The notes: generated by a model not told the origin, from the letters alone. Positions 44,057 to 55,719 are shown, counted from the stretch's first letter. The stretch is DNA of 64,000 nucleotides from Ophiura sarsii (GCA_035610835.1 CM069448.1:6635607-6699606); one strand, 5' to 3'. Translations and numbers: made by a program.

Positions 44057-44674
44057 TACACCTAGCACATAAAGTCTCGGACCAGGTGCTTTGAGGTTGG
44101 CTAATTCAAAATAGATAATCGGTACCAAAAATCTGAGATAAACATTATATGAGCAAATTTCTTCTCCGCAGTTTGATACCTCATTCAACAAAATTGAATG
44201 GATACTTTTAAAGTTATGGCAATTTCAATCACCGCGCAAAACAACAGCAAAGTTGCACTAGGTATAGGAAATCATTGATTTGTGTGTGATTACTGTCATA
44301 ACTGTGTGCTATCTGAACGAACCACTAGGTATCTGGATGAATGGGTCTGGAGTGCATGATAACCGTAATTTGCGGGATAAAGGGTGTGACTAGCTGTGAA
44401 TTGTAAGTCTTTACACACACATTTTCAGTGCGTAATCATGGTAAACACACACAAATCAATGAGTTCCTATACCTAGTGCAACTTTGCTGTTATGCGCGGT
44501 CATTGAAATCGCCATAACTTCAAAAGTATCCATTCGATTTGATTGAATGAGGTATCAAACTGCGGAGAAGAAATTTGCTCATTTAATGTATGTCTCAGAT
44601 TTTTGATACTGATTATCTATTTTGAATTAGCCAACCGCAAAGCACCTGGTCCGGGACTTTATGTGCTAGGTGTA
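44057..44674. mobile_element. Long-TIR element bounded by TA
   Basis: TACACCTAGCACATAAAGTC and GACTTTATGTGCTAGGTGTA mark the ends. The arms are about 250 bp with high identity, leaving a centre of about 120 bp. It is non-coding. It follows the palindrome at 43884-44046 by 10 bp and is joined directly to the next element. Confidence 0.85.
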
Positions 44675-44878
44675 TACTGTAAAACCACTTAGCTATTTAA
44701 TTTTGCTTATTTCGCTAGCAGGTCCAACTCCCCAAATCAAATTTCCTCCAATTATGTTATTTTTATAAATGGTTATATTAGGAAGATGATACAAATTCGT
44801 AAAATTAAATTGCCACAAAAAATTAAGCAAATGCTAATTGGCTAAATTACGTTGCCATGACATTAGTGTTTTATAGTA
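44675..44878. mobile_element. MITE with TACTGTAAAACCACT ends, abutting the previous element
   Basis: TACTGTAAAACCACT and AGTGTTTTATAGTA are imperfect inverted ends. The interior has AATTTTGCTTA and its near complement. It belongs with the TACTGTAAA-type elements at 3381-3809 and 20935-21118. Confidence 0.6.
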
Positions 44879-46366
44879 TGCTGCATCATATATGACACAC
44901 ATGTGTGATGTGATCAAGCAAAATGAGTCTGAAGTCACCATTAATGATTTTGAGATATAAAACCCTTCATTCTTTTCTTCATGGGGTTTTCTGCCAAATG
45001 TCGCCTTGCAAATTATCAATACAATCAAGTAGAAATCTAGAAAGTTGATATTTTTACTTGATCGCATCACATAAAGTGTATGTAGGCCATTTGCCTTTCT
45101 CTATGAAGTCATGTCAGGGTATATTTTTCAGGGTATATTTTATGTGATAGATGCTACATTTACAAAAACCTAGATTTCTCTTTCATCGCACACAGTTATA
45201 AAACCTGCACTTATTGGATGCTATAAAAAAAATGAAATTAATGGAATTCACTCTGACATCACTGCACAAAGGATTGTAAATTAATTAGAGTGGTATTAAT
45301 TGTGAACCTATTATATAAGGAATCAATAGTCGATACAGGTCTATGTTCAGTCATACAAATCAAAATTTGTTATACTTGCAGTGTAAATACTTTTTGTTCA
45401 TAAATTATTATTACCATTGTGTATAAATCATTATGAATGTAAATACATTTACCATCAGTGCCATATGTAGAAATTATGTATAAATCTGTAAATTATGTAC
45501 AATTTTGTAGAATGTTTGTTATGTAATAAAGTCTTTGAGATGAAATGGAGAAACAACATTTCACTTTCATTGCAGTCATGTATGGTATCTCATAAAATTC
45601 GTCTTGGTATGCCTAATCGTCTTGGTATGCCTAAGCCTTGCAGAAATGCGTTTGGTTATCAAACATTGTTATTCATTTAATAACTTCGAATATAGATATT
45701 GTTTTAGCCGTGTTATATGCTCATTGTGTCATATCACACAGAGGGACAGCACCATTTTAAGTAGGTCAACAAGGCCAAGCCAAAGTTCTACGCCAATATT
45801 TAGCTCTCCCTAGTGTGATGTGACAACAAATACACAACAGAGCCAAAACAGTACCTTTATTCTCATTCTAAACAAACTTTCATGCAAATACGGTCAGTGA
45901 AGTAATTGATCAAATGGAAGCCATTTAAATCAATTCATAATTTTTAGTGCTAAAATTTAGTGCTCATAATTTTTTCTGCTAATTACCTGTATTTCTATTT
46001 ATTAATCCATGTCCTTTCATAAAAAAATTAAACGCGCGAAGAAAATGTTGATTCATTACGCGGGAATCTACATTTGTCTGACTGTTTTTCTCTGTGTCGT
46101 TATGTGACACAATACGGGTTTTTTGCATACTGTGCACAGGCCAGGTAAGAACTACTTCATGGCAACCAATCAGCTTTTTGGTGAAAGATCACTCTGTGTG
46201 ATATCGTGACATATCACATGGGGAAGAACCAATCAAATTGCTGCAAGTTTATCCATCAATCTGATTTCTTGAAATTTGGTAATATGACATCCTTTGTTTA
46301 CAAGACAAGTAAACCAAATTGGACAATAAATAGGCAGTATGTCAATTAATATGTCGACTTTAAAAC
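44879..46366. other. Intergenic, nothing recognised
   Basis: No gene or bounded element. A 17-bp phrase, CTTGGTATGCCTAA, occurs twice in tandem at 45602-45634. Confidence 0.4.
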
Positions 46367-46687
46367 TTAAAAGTAGGTGTTCCGATTGCTGGCCCGATTT
46401 TTTCTATTCTTCATGAAGGGTCATTTTTTAAATAGTCATATTCCAAAGTTTGAGTTGCATAACTCCAATGGTTCTTTTGTAGAAGCATAAGGTGACATGA
46501 AATTTGCCCATTGAGTAGTACACAAACTAGCCAGGTAGTTACAAACTGGCCAGGTAGTTAACCACCTTTGGCAGTAATACACTGCATTTTGGCCAATAAC
46601 GTCCAAATGGAACATGTCTTGCGCCAAATATTTTACAAATAATTGGTGGGCAAAAATAGCTAAGTTGATCGGAACATCCACCTTCAA
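46367..46687. mobile_element. TTAA-type MITE, diverged copy 3
   Basis: It starts at TTAA (46367-46370) with AAGTAGGTGTTCCGAT and ends ATCGGAACATCCACC then TTCAA, a decayed TTAA. The core ATTCCAAAGTTTGAGTTGCATAACTC is shared with 2295-2647 and 9390-9754, making this the oldest of three copies. Confidence 0.7.
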
Positions 46688-46744
46688 ATAACAATTTTAA
46701 CATATTCTGTAATGGGGATATGGTCGGGTGATAGGATAGTTTTC

Positions 46745-47423
46745 AATTAATTCAAATCAAATCAAATCAAATTTATTTCCATAAAAACAACACTACATCA
46801 AAAAATGTAAAACTTACAAACAACAAAAATGTATGGAGGAGTAGACTGAAAAGCCAATAAGGCCTGTAAATAGCCTACCCCTTTAATACAATACAATACA
46901 GTACATGTTACATATTTAATACATGAATAAAACAAAATCTGACAGCGACTTAAACAAGACAAGACAAACAAGAACGAGCTCAAAAAGTGAATTATTCATA
47001 TTTTTGGATGATGTTTTTCTTAAGTTGGTTTCGAAAATGGTTCACAGATGTTGATTCTTTTATTAATTTTGAAAGTGAATTCCAAAGAATGGGACCACAC
47101 GTTCGAATAGCATGGTCGGAAAATGATTTCTTATTGTTTGTCAAATTAAAATCATTAACGTGTCTTGTTGGATAGTCGTGAACATCAGAGCGTTTTTTGA
47201 AGTAATTTTTAAAAGACGTGGGGAGTTCATTTATTGAAAATTTGTACATAAAGACCCCATGTTCAAGTGTGTGCATATCAGTTACCCTGAGAAAATTATT
47301 TTTGGCAAATAAAGGTCCGGTATGACTTCGGTAATGACTCTTAGAAACAGTTCTTAATTCGCCCCGGTTCAACTCAAAACAGAATTCTTCAAATATTATC
47401 TTATGGAAATAACATTTTATCAT
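46745..47423 (-). pseudogene. LINE 3' end with short tandem tail
   Basis: The - strand frame 47423-46992 encodes the end of a non-LTR reverse transcriptase (FKNYFKKRSDVHDYPTR, then GPILWNSLSKLI and a stop), as in CR1/L2-like LINEs. Its 3' UTR runs to a TTTGA microsatellite (46755-46775 on the complement), a usual tail for such elements. The catalytic core is missing. It lies just beyond the 3' end of FARS2 on the same strand and could supply that gene's poly(A) site. Confidence 0.65.
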
Positions 47424-47842
47424 TCAAGAATGAAATAACACTATTCCATATTCTTTGTGAAGGGAAGTTTTAACTCAAGGTAAGAGTAGGCCTAATACAT
47501 TCAACATCTAAATGTGAGACTATTTGTAAGTCAATAAATTATTATCACTATAATTGGCTTACTCCTCAAACATTAACTTGGTGACTATGCCCAGGTTTTG
47601 AATGAGTCAAAAATGTTCTCCAAGAATCCATTTGGGCTTCTAAATCACAGATTTGGTAACACTCTTAATTATCCCACTTCCACACCCAACTGCTCTAACC
47701 TGTTCCTTAACAGCAGCCAAATCGGCTTCAAATAAATATTTCGAAAGTTACATTTTTTGACTTCTTCACCCAACTACAGTTCAACATGTTCCCATGAATG
47801 CAACCGAACCGTAATGGGTTTCTGAAATTTGAACAATATCTA

Positions 47843-50800
47843 TTATCTGACTTCCACACCCAACTGCAGTGTTGCCTGTTCCGCCACTCTTTCCTGCACT
47901 ACATTAATCTCTTCCATAGTCAGCACCTGATCCATGCTTCTGTAGGTAATATGATAGCAGTGACTTCTACGGTTAGTCTTTGGATGAGTAAAGTCGTCGA
48001 TGAGACTGACATTCTCAACAAGGTCACCTGCGATGCTTCGTACCAGGTCGTAGAAATCGTTGGACTCGAAGGCGTCAGGTAACCAGAAAGATATGTCCAT
48101 AAAAAATGGTGGGTATGAGCTGAAAGGCTGTATGCATAGGAGTAAATGAATGAACACTTGATGAGAAGCAATATAAGACCAAGGAATTATAAAACTTCTA
48201 CAATGCTAAACAACCCATTACTTTTTAAGTTTGAAAATGTTAGATAATTTTAACATTTTCAAGTGAATATTGGAAATAAATGCCTGAATGACCCTAGAAG
48301 TCCATCACCCCTTACTCTGCTGTTTCTGTCCACCTAATTTAACAGTAGGGCCACATCAACCAAATATGGGGGCTCAGGGCAAAGTAATATGATGGGCCCT
48401 ATAGGCTATAGGCTATATACCAAAAAAGTGTTGGTATTTGATAGACCTTAAGTGAACCTTTGAGTTAAGAGTTAAGGAACCACCTTGCATGCATTTTGAG
48501 GTATATTTTGGCTTTAACCCTAACTCCCACGGCTATGTTTTTGCGTGTATCGGGGGGAGGGGGAAAAAGTACCATTTTTTTAACCCGAAAAATCACCGAG
48601 CACCCCCCAGGAGTCGATCCCGGGACCATTCGCACCCAAGTCTGTGCCCCTATCAACTGAGCTAACTCCCCAGCGCACATGCGGCCACAAACTTCGTGGC
48701 CACATATGCCTGCGGTAGGTGACGTAATCGAGCCAATGCAGCAGCACGCGCGTGGAGATAGTTTTATTTTGGATGATTTTGTATGGTCTAGTGGGGTTAG
48801 GGTTATGGAACATTGAAAAATGGTGTTAATTAACCTAACTCCCACGGCTATGTTTTTGCATGTATCGGGGGAGGGGGAAAAAGTACAATTTTTTAACCCG
48901 AAAAATCACCGAGCACCCCCCGGGAGTCGATCCCGGGACCATTTGCACCCAAGTCTGTGCCCCTATCAACTGAGCTAACTCCCCAGCGCACATGCGGCCA
49001 CAAACTTCGTGGCCACATATGCCTGCGGTAGGTGACGTAATCGAGCCAATGCAGCAGCACGCGCGTGGAGATAGTTTTATTTTGGATGATTTTGTATGGT
49101 CTAGTGGGGTTAGGGTTAAAGAAGCTTCTTAAAACTAAAATGATTTTAGGTGGCTCATGCCGGCGTACAGACCTGCAAATTTCCCATATCGCATCGCAAT
49201 TTGACCTCAAAAGTTTCAGCACTGGCCGGGTACCATGCGGAAAATTACTATATTTGTACTAATCTGACTATCACAATTCTCCATGTCCATTGTATTAATC
49301 TCACCGTTCTCACAGGGCCCGTCTGGTAGTTGCCTCTTTTGCCCTATGGATAAAATGGCCCTGTTCAATACTAATGATAATATGTACTTGATTATATTAT
49401 CACAATAATCGTACCTTGAATTTCACCTTTGTGGGGTCATCTACTTGAAACTGTGATAAAAATCTCTCATCGGTGCTCCAGAACAGTCTGATATCTGGGA
49501 TATCAAACAGCAGCATAGCAAGCCTGTCAAGACCTAGGCCAAAGGCATAGCCAATCTTATCACCAGCTCCAGCTGTGGTGCAAAAATAGAAAATCACAAC
49601 AAAGTTGTTTAAGACAGAGATGAGTTAATTGCAGGTAATGATGGTAGATTTGCTTCAATTTCTAGAAAATTGTACTTAGGGTTCTAGGCTTTAATTTAAT
49701 CAGATATTTTCATCCTAAAGAAAGAAAAAGAAATTATGAAAAGAAAACATCATGAACTGATCAATTTAGACTGACATTTTTCCAGACAAATGTGATGCAT
49801 CACATTAAAAGTTACTTGTCTACTTCTGAAACTGATTTTGATAATGTCTGATGGCAATGCAGCCGTAATTTGGCAAAACAGCGTAAGTCGAAATATTGAC
49901 TTTTTGAGTTAAATGCATTTTTGGGGGAAATCGAGGGCACTCTTTTCATTTGTGATAGTCTCAAAAGCCCTTGACGCACCGTTTTAAAGATAGCATAGCG
50001 TATCTCAGCCTTATTTTGCAACCGTTAGCATTTTAATATGGTAAAACAGCGTAACTCGAGTTACGTGTTTCAAAATCTAGTAATTTCTTGGCAAAACAGA
50101 GTATCTCTAAGTTACGCGCCTTTGCCAAACAGCGATTTTGCTACAAGATACGCTGGTTTGGCGAAAAATAGTAACCAAAGAATTACACGTAAATTGAGTT
50201 ACGCTGATTTTGCAAGATTAGCTCTGCGTATAATTAGATGTCGATTTGGCAAACCCGCGTATCTGGTTAAAATCAGCTGTATCTTTAGTAAAAACAGTTT
50301 ATTTTACTTAAGATTTTTAAAATAAAGAAAATGTAACATCATGCACATTTTCCTTTTAAATGAACTTACTCTGTAAATAATTTTTAAAAAAAGCAAACAC
50401 TAAAACTTTAAAGTGCTCATATCTCAAAAACATCATTTTCGATTTACGCTGATTTGCCAAATTACGGCCGAATATCTGATGGCAATGTTTGAAGGCTATG
50501 TCTGAACGGCAACGTCGGACCGCAACATCGGACCGCAAGGTCAGATTATAGTGTTTACAATGTTTGTACCTGACTTTCAATATAAGAGGATTGTATGTCA
50601 ATATTGTTTGCTACCTCCGGCTCATGTATATAGGTAAATTCCTTTTTGCAAAAGAAATTCCCTTAACATTGGGTATGAGTTGTGCTGGAAAACCCTAAAC
50701 AAGTATCTCAAAAAGAATGAATTTGACTCCAATCTTTTGTCTTACCAGATTGCAATATTTGTTGCTCCATAATACCACAGCCAAGCACTTCCAACCATTC

Positions 50801-53367
50801 ACCATGAAATTTGATCTCTAATTCCCAGGATGGGTGAGTGAAGGGGAATGTTGTCTCAACCCATTGTGTCTCGATATCTGCAATATCAAATGTCAACAAC
50901 AACAATACTGTGGATATACAGTGGTATCAAGATTAGGACAATTTTTCACCGGCTGATTTCTCACAATTGTGGAGACATAGATCAAGATATTTCTTTGTAG
51001 AATATCGTCGCTGTTCTGTTAAAACCTATGTTTTTTCCAGCATGTATAAGTAAAACTTCCCAACAGTTAAGCATAGGAAATGTTGCTTTATACATGTTCA
51101 GTGGAAAGAGCACTTACAAGGATGTGATAGATGTGTTTTCAACCATTGAACATGTTTAGAGACGACTGCCCAAAGGTTATACATAGGAAGTATTACTTTA
51201 TACATGCTGAAGGGCTGGATGGAGATACAAGGTTTGGCAGACCAGCGATGACATGGTGTGGAATCCGTATTGAAAATATAGCTCAAATTAAGAAGTGACT
51301 ATTCATCTAAGAAAAATACTCAAAGCAAGGCAATGAAATCTTCAGAATTGCCCAAAGAAAGAAACTGTTATACTCTATTCAGACACCGGAAAATGAATTG
51401 TATACAACAGTAATAAGCTACTGTATTTCAGTGGTATGCGTATGGGGCATAAGGTAATTTCAGCTATTCTGTGCACAAAGGTTGTTTATAGGATAATTTG
51501 CCCATATTATAATTATCGTTTAAACCCCTTATCTTAAAAGTCTAGCGCCAGGCCGCCAACCCTGGTTGAAAATTGCATAACTATTTTTTGAACTATCAAG
51601 ATGAAGTTTTATTAAAAGGCTAAATCCCTCCTACTTGGGTACATCACTTCACATATTTCCCATCGGATGTTTTACAGAACAACTCATACAAACACAGTGA
51701 CTGATCAAGATGTAGGATATTCTCAACTGAAATTTGTCTCAAACTGCAGTGCAAGTGCTCTCTAGGCCGAGCCCAAGTGAAAAAGTAGCCCAATTTTCTG
51801 TGAGCTGTAGAAAATACATTGGTATCGCAGCAGCACCCATTTTTGGTCGCATACACAAGGATCAAGAGTAGCCAATTCAGCAGCCTAGCCACCGGCAACA
51901 CTGGATATTCTATTGATGTCTCTTACCTTTGCCAAAGAGATGCTGCGCCAAGCTGATGAGAGTTTGTTTTAGGTCATGTTCAACTAACTTGACGGCTTCC
52001 AAACTGTGGGTCTCCTGCATCAGAGGTGATCTTCTGCCGTCAGGATCAAACAGTTTTAGATGGGAACCACCTTTGCACTTCTCAAAAAGCTGCCAAAATT
52101 CAAAAATATTTTAATGTTATAGCTATGAAATAAAATTCCAGTGAAATGACAAATAACCTTTAACCCTAACAGCCCCAGACCCACGAGTTCCCATTTCTGG
52201 CCTACTTGGCGTTTGGTGGTGTACAGACATCAACAGTCAATGCTAACTGTTCTAAATGGGGGTGACCTGCATGGGTGACTCCATTTGAAATCTGAACTCC
52301 CTGGTGAAAGATGGTAATTGTGGTAAATTATAATGCCTGATAGGAGTTAAGCCATGCATTACAAGGTCACTGTAAACGCCTGAACCCTATGAAACGCCAT
52401 ATGGGATATCATGATGTTGCCTGACATTTTACAAATGGGGTTTCATGCTGTTTGAATCTTTGACTATCTGATACACAAAACTGTTAGGGTTAATACAATA
52501 CAAGTATGTAAAAACTAGCTGTACAATTGAACATAAATCTAACAGTTCAAACCAATTACCAAACCCTTCAAATTAAACCCTCAAATTCATATGACTAACA
52601 TTTGGATTTTGGCAGTTATATTATCACTAATCAGAGGTCCTGTCTGTTTGACCTACTTCATGTCTTGTGTAGAGTCTAACGCCCTCCATCTGGTGAAACA
52701 CTGGGTAATGACTGGCGTCTATCTCATCTCTCCTATAAACATCACCTGCTACAAGAAAACAATCCAACCCCGATTGCACCAACTCATGTTGATGCGCAGA
52801 AGTGTGCGCCCTCAATATCAATTCACTATTAATGTAATAGTTGTCCCCCTTTTTCCGGGTAACATGATCTTGAGGCACCAATACGCTGTCAAAATTCTGT
52901 TCAGTAGTTACAACAGGGTTGAGGTGATCGTAGATGGAAAACAACGGGTTGCCACGCCGATTTAAAAAATGTCCGTAAAAGAAGTCTCTGATCCTTTCTT
53001 TGATTATGCAAATCGGGTGGTGGGGTTGATTGTGGAGGTTGACTCCGACCCTTGATAGAATTTTAGGTGTTACTGTGGTCATATCATCTCTTGCAAAACT
53101 CTGTCCTAGTAACTCAACATCCTCCTTTTGCCCTGGTTCGGTCTTATGTTGAGCAAAGCAGGCTGACTGATACAGAGACCTACATGGTGTCCTTGAATGT
53201 AAACGCCACCTGCGACACTCTTGTTGATTGACTATCTGTTGAGAATGGTACAGACTTGCAGTATGGGTTCTTGAGCGTGTACAGGTAACCAGCATTCTTG
53301 AGTAGAGGTTGCTCAAGTTTTTAGTTATATTCTCCATGTGAACCGGTGCTAGTAGTCGTCCGGCCAT
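47843..53367 (-). CDS. FARS2: Mitochondrial phenylalanyl-tRNA synthetase, five coding exons
   Basis: FARS2 charges mitochondrial tRNA-Phe with phenylalanine in the matrix and works as a monomer. Exons on the - strand: 53367-52657, 52089-51927, 50877-50746, 49572-49415, 48127-47843; all junctions are GT-AG and the phases close to 482 residues (human 451). The N-terminus from [11 protein letters not shown] is rich in Arg and Ser with few acidic residues, as in a mitochondrial targeting peptide. Exon 1 carries the class II catalytic start with LRAHTSAHQ and [19 protein letters not shown] (motif 2 region). Exon 3 has [12 protein letters not shown] and [13 protein letters not shown]. Exon 4 has motif 3, [16 protein letters not shown]. 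Exon 5 is the FDX-ACB anticodon-binding domain, with [15 protein letters not shown] and [19 protein letters not shown] 53367-53365 is preferred (A at -3, G at +4). A 126-nt intron, 53522-53397, probably splits the 5' UTR. TBC1D32 lies convergent, about 6.4 kb away. I see no close poly(A) signal. Confidence 0.95.
48514..48805 (-). mobile_element. tRNA-like SINE with TTAACCCTAAC ends, copy 1
   Basis: FARS2 intron 4. On the - strand, about 48672-48604 reads GGGGAGTTAGCTCAGTTGAT (A box) to GGGATCGACTCC (B box) with a pairing T arm, so a tRNA-derived head. The whole block ends in TTAACCCTAACTCC on one side and GGGGTTAGGGTTA on the other. It is repeated almost exactly at 48830-49118. Confidence 0.75.
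48830..49118 (-). mobile_element. tRNA-like SINE with TTAACCCTAAC ends, copy 2
   Basis: A near-identical direct copy of 48514-48805, 24 bp away, with the same tRNA-like head and termini (TTAACCTAAC, GGGTTAA). The tandem pair suggests local duplication or two insertions at a preferred site. Confidence 0.75.
49861..50474. mobile_element. Element with GCCGTAATTTGGCAAA ends and 13-bp flanks
   Basis: FARS2 intron 3. GCCGTAATTTGGCAAAACAGC and the right-hand complement GCTGATTTGCCAAATTACGGC are inverted. The phrase TACGCTG or CAGCGTA beside TTTGCC recurs at least six times inside in both orientations. The 13-mer TCTGATGGCAATG lies on both sides (49847-49859, 50475-50487). Confidence 0.65.
51003..51245 (+). 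repeat. Dispersed repeat shared with 42486-42775
   Basis: FARS2 intron 2; see 42486-42775 for the shared phrases. Both copies point the same way. No termini are defined. Confidence 0.65.
52160..52493. mobile_element. TTAA-flanked piggyBac-like MITE
   Basis: FARS2 intron 1. TTAA then CCCTAACAG on the left, CTGTTAGGG then TTAA on the right: exact target and terminal repeat of piggyBac type. The interior of 334 bp is non-coding. Its ends resemble those of the SINE blocks at 48514-49118. Confidence 0.8.
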
Positions 53368-53568
53368 CTTTATTATTAAGTTTGTTGGATTTATTTCTGT
53401 AAAATCATAAAAAATACAAACAATACTACATTTTTGTTTGAGATTTAAGAATGGAAGTTTGTCTGTGTTGCTACAAACATCATTTGAAGTCAATTTTAAT
53501 CTCAATACAAGATAACATTTACCTGGAATATCCATGTGCTGATGCACCTTTCATTAGCAGGTTTTATG

Positions 53569-53576
53569 TGACGTCA
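53569..53576. promoter_or_regulatory. Full CRE palindrome upstream of FARS2
   Basis: TGACGTCA is the full CREB/ATF palindrome. It lies about 35-45 bp upstream of the putative first FARS2 exon (which ends at donor 53523), a usual position for a CRE relative to a transcription start. The transcription start itself is inferred. Confidence 0.45.
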
Positions 53577-53924
53577 GAATCAAGCAATTTGAATCTGGCC
53601 ATTGGTCTCCATTGTTGAGTGATGGTTGGGCCTTTAGGGGGGACTCAAGGAAGTTTAACTATTTGATTTTTTGAATTTTGTGAGTGCTGTAATTATTGAA
53701 CTATTAATCAAATGCATATATAAAAAGTATACATTTTAGGAAAGGAAATGGATCAGAGAATCCAAATTTGGCGTCAATTTTGACCAAAATTGTTGATTTT
53801 TTGAGAAAACCACAAAATTCACTTTTTTAACCCAATTTATTTGAACAAAGCTAACAAAAATAATGTTGAGGTAAAAATGCCCAAATCGCTTGATGATGAT
53901 GTAAAGACACTAACTTATAGACGC

Positions 53925-54010
53925 TCAAACGATCCACCAACAGAACTACGATGCGCAGCAATGTTACAACGCTCTAACCGACTGCACCACCTCGCCCTAC
54001 ATGTGACTTC
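53925..54010 (-). repeat. tRNA-like remnant
   Basis: The - strand GGTGGTGCAGTCGGTTAGAG is A-box-like, in a 75-base stretch of tRNA length (GGCGAGG start). A similar TGGTGCAGCGGTTAAA lies on the - strand at about 54750-54768. The B box is poor, so this is a SINE or pseudo-tRNA remnant. Confidence 0.35.
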
Positions 54011-54239
54011 CAAACCATGCTGCGCTAAACATGACCAACTTCAATCTGTACGGTCTAAAGGAGGCATGGGAGCGAGGTTTTATTTGAAAATCGCAATTCG
54101 TATATCAATTGAAATCAACAAACACATGTGTTGTGTATTTTTACCAATTGTGAACAGTAACACTTTGAGAAACACTGGGCTTGAGGCTGAGCTTATGATT
54201 TAAACGATCCACCAATTGAAATACGGTAAGATTGATTAT

Positions 54240-55690
54240 ATTATTGAATATAGACTTTCTATAGAGGACACCCTTTGTTTGAACAATTGGCAGCAAAAAT
54301 ATGTGGAAAACTCCATGTTAACCTATTTTAAATCCAGAGTAGTCGTAAGGATCGCGCTGGGATTTATTCACTGATGTCTAAATAACCACACACAAGCAAC
54401 TGGACATCATGAAAGCAAAGCTCATTTTAATAAGCTAAAATGGTTTAAAATTTGCACGACTTTGCCAGTTTTTTTAGCAATTTGAGGCAAAATACTTTTG
54501 GTTATAACTTTGTGATTATTCAGCCTGCTGACATGGTTGAACCATCAGTTTTTATAGAAAAGTACTTTGTTTCCATGTATTCCATTTTCAAAGAGATACT
54601 TTTATTTTCAAAATGATATGATCCTTGTATCCTCGTATAATTTTCCTCTAAGAACATTCAGCAAGTATGACTAGAGGATGATCATGCCTAACTACGGTGC
54701 TTTTACGACTATGAGCATTCTTTAACTTAATTAATGCTAACATTTAACCGCTGCACCACATTGCCACCATAAATCATCAAATGCATGTTTCTTATCTTAT
54801 TATGAGGCTCCCTTTGATTTCTCACAATAAGTTAGTTCGCGAATTCAGAACAGGGTGCATTCTGGGGAAAAATTATGGGGGATAAACACACTGCAAAAAT
54901 ACACATAGATCCCATTGAAAATTTGAAGTTTTTAGGCATTAAAAGTAGTGTTGGCTAAATTTAACCCCTCAGGTATACTCATTAATAATGTTTTGCCATT
55001 AAATGGTTAAAATAATGTTGGGATGAGTTAAGATGATTATTTCAGAACTTTAAAAACTCCCAAAAAGCAGCTTCCAGCATGAGTAAAGTATGGGAATAGC
55101 GTGGGAATTGCTTTGTATATCCCCGGTGTGTATCCCACAATGCACTGGGTTTCTTCTTGATTCTGAATTAGCGAATTCGCTTATTACAACCTACTTTCCA
55201 AAATTAGATTAATAGCTCTTTTTGCATTATGCTGCTGCCTGCAGTCAGTGACTGCAGCAGTCGTCGGACCGAACCCAAGCAAAAGAAATAAAGGACTAAA
55301 TAGCAGCATAGCATCGCACCACAATTCCTGCTTGGGTAGTCCCACTAGGGTAGGCATGTTCATAAAATTTTGAAAATAAAATTATCTCTTTGAAAATGAA
55401 ATACATGGAAACAAAGTACTTTACAATAAAAAATGATGGTTCAACCTTGTCTGCAGGCTGAATAATAAAAAAGTTATAACCAAAAGTAGTTTAAGTCATG
55501 CACATTTTAAAACCATTTTAGGTAAATTAAGGGTTTACTTTCATGATGTCTAGTTGCTTGTGTGGGGTTATTTATACATCAGTAAATACATCCCAGCAGT
55601 TTCATACTTTTCCGCTGAATTTAAAAGAGGTAAACATGAGTTTTCTACATATTTTGGTCAAATATGTCGCCCTCTATAGTCAATGATATG
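54240..55690. mobile_element. 1.4-kb element with arms of about 400 bp
   Basis: The left arm (TATAGAGGAC, GGGATTTATTCACTGATG, GCAACTGGACATCATGAAAG, GGAATACATGG as complement) reappears inverted on the right (GGAAACAAAGTACTTT, CTTTCATGATGTCTAGTTGC, CATCAGTAAATACATCCC, GCCCTCTATAG). The centre, 54700-55340, is unrecognised. No transposase frame is visible. Outer limits are approximate. Confidence 0.7.
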
Positions 55691-55719
55691 AACATCCCTA
55701 ACTAGGGATGTTAAGCATT

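Noticed and set aside
48465..49222. Open frames in the two tandem tRNA-like blocks
   Set aside because: They are translations of SINE-like DNA and recur only because the DNA is duplicated.
48514..52493. Interstitial telomere tract
   Set aside because: TTAGGG-like hexamers occur only once or twice at element ends, not as an array.
53365..53547. Longer FARS2 start at 53547
   Set aside because: The codon there is GTG; the first in-frame ATG (53535) has a poor context and the region contains a probable leader intron.
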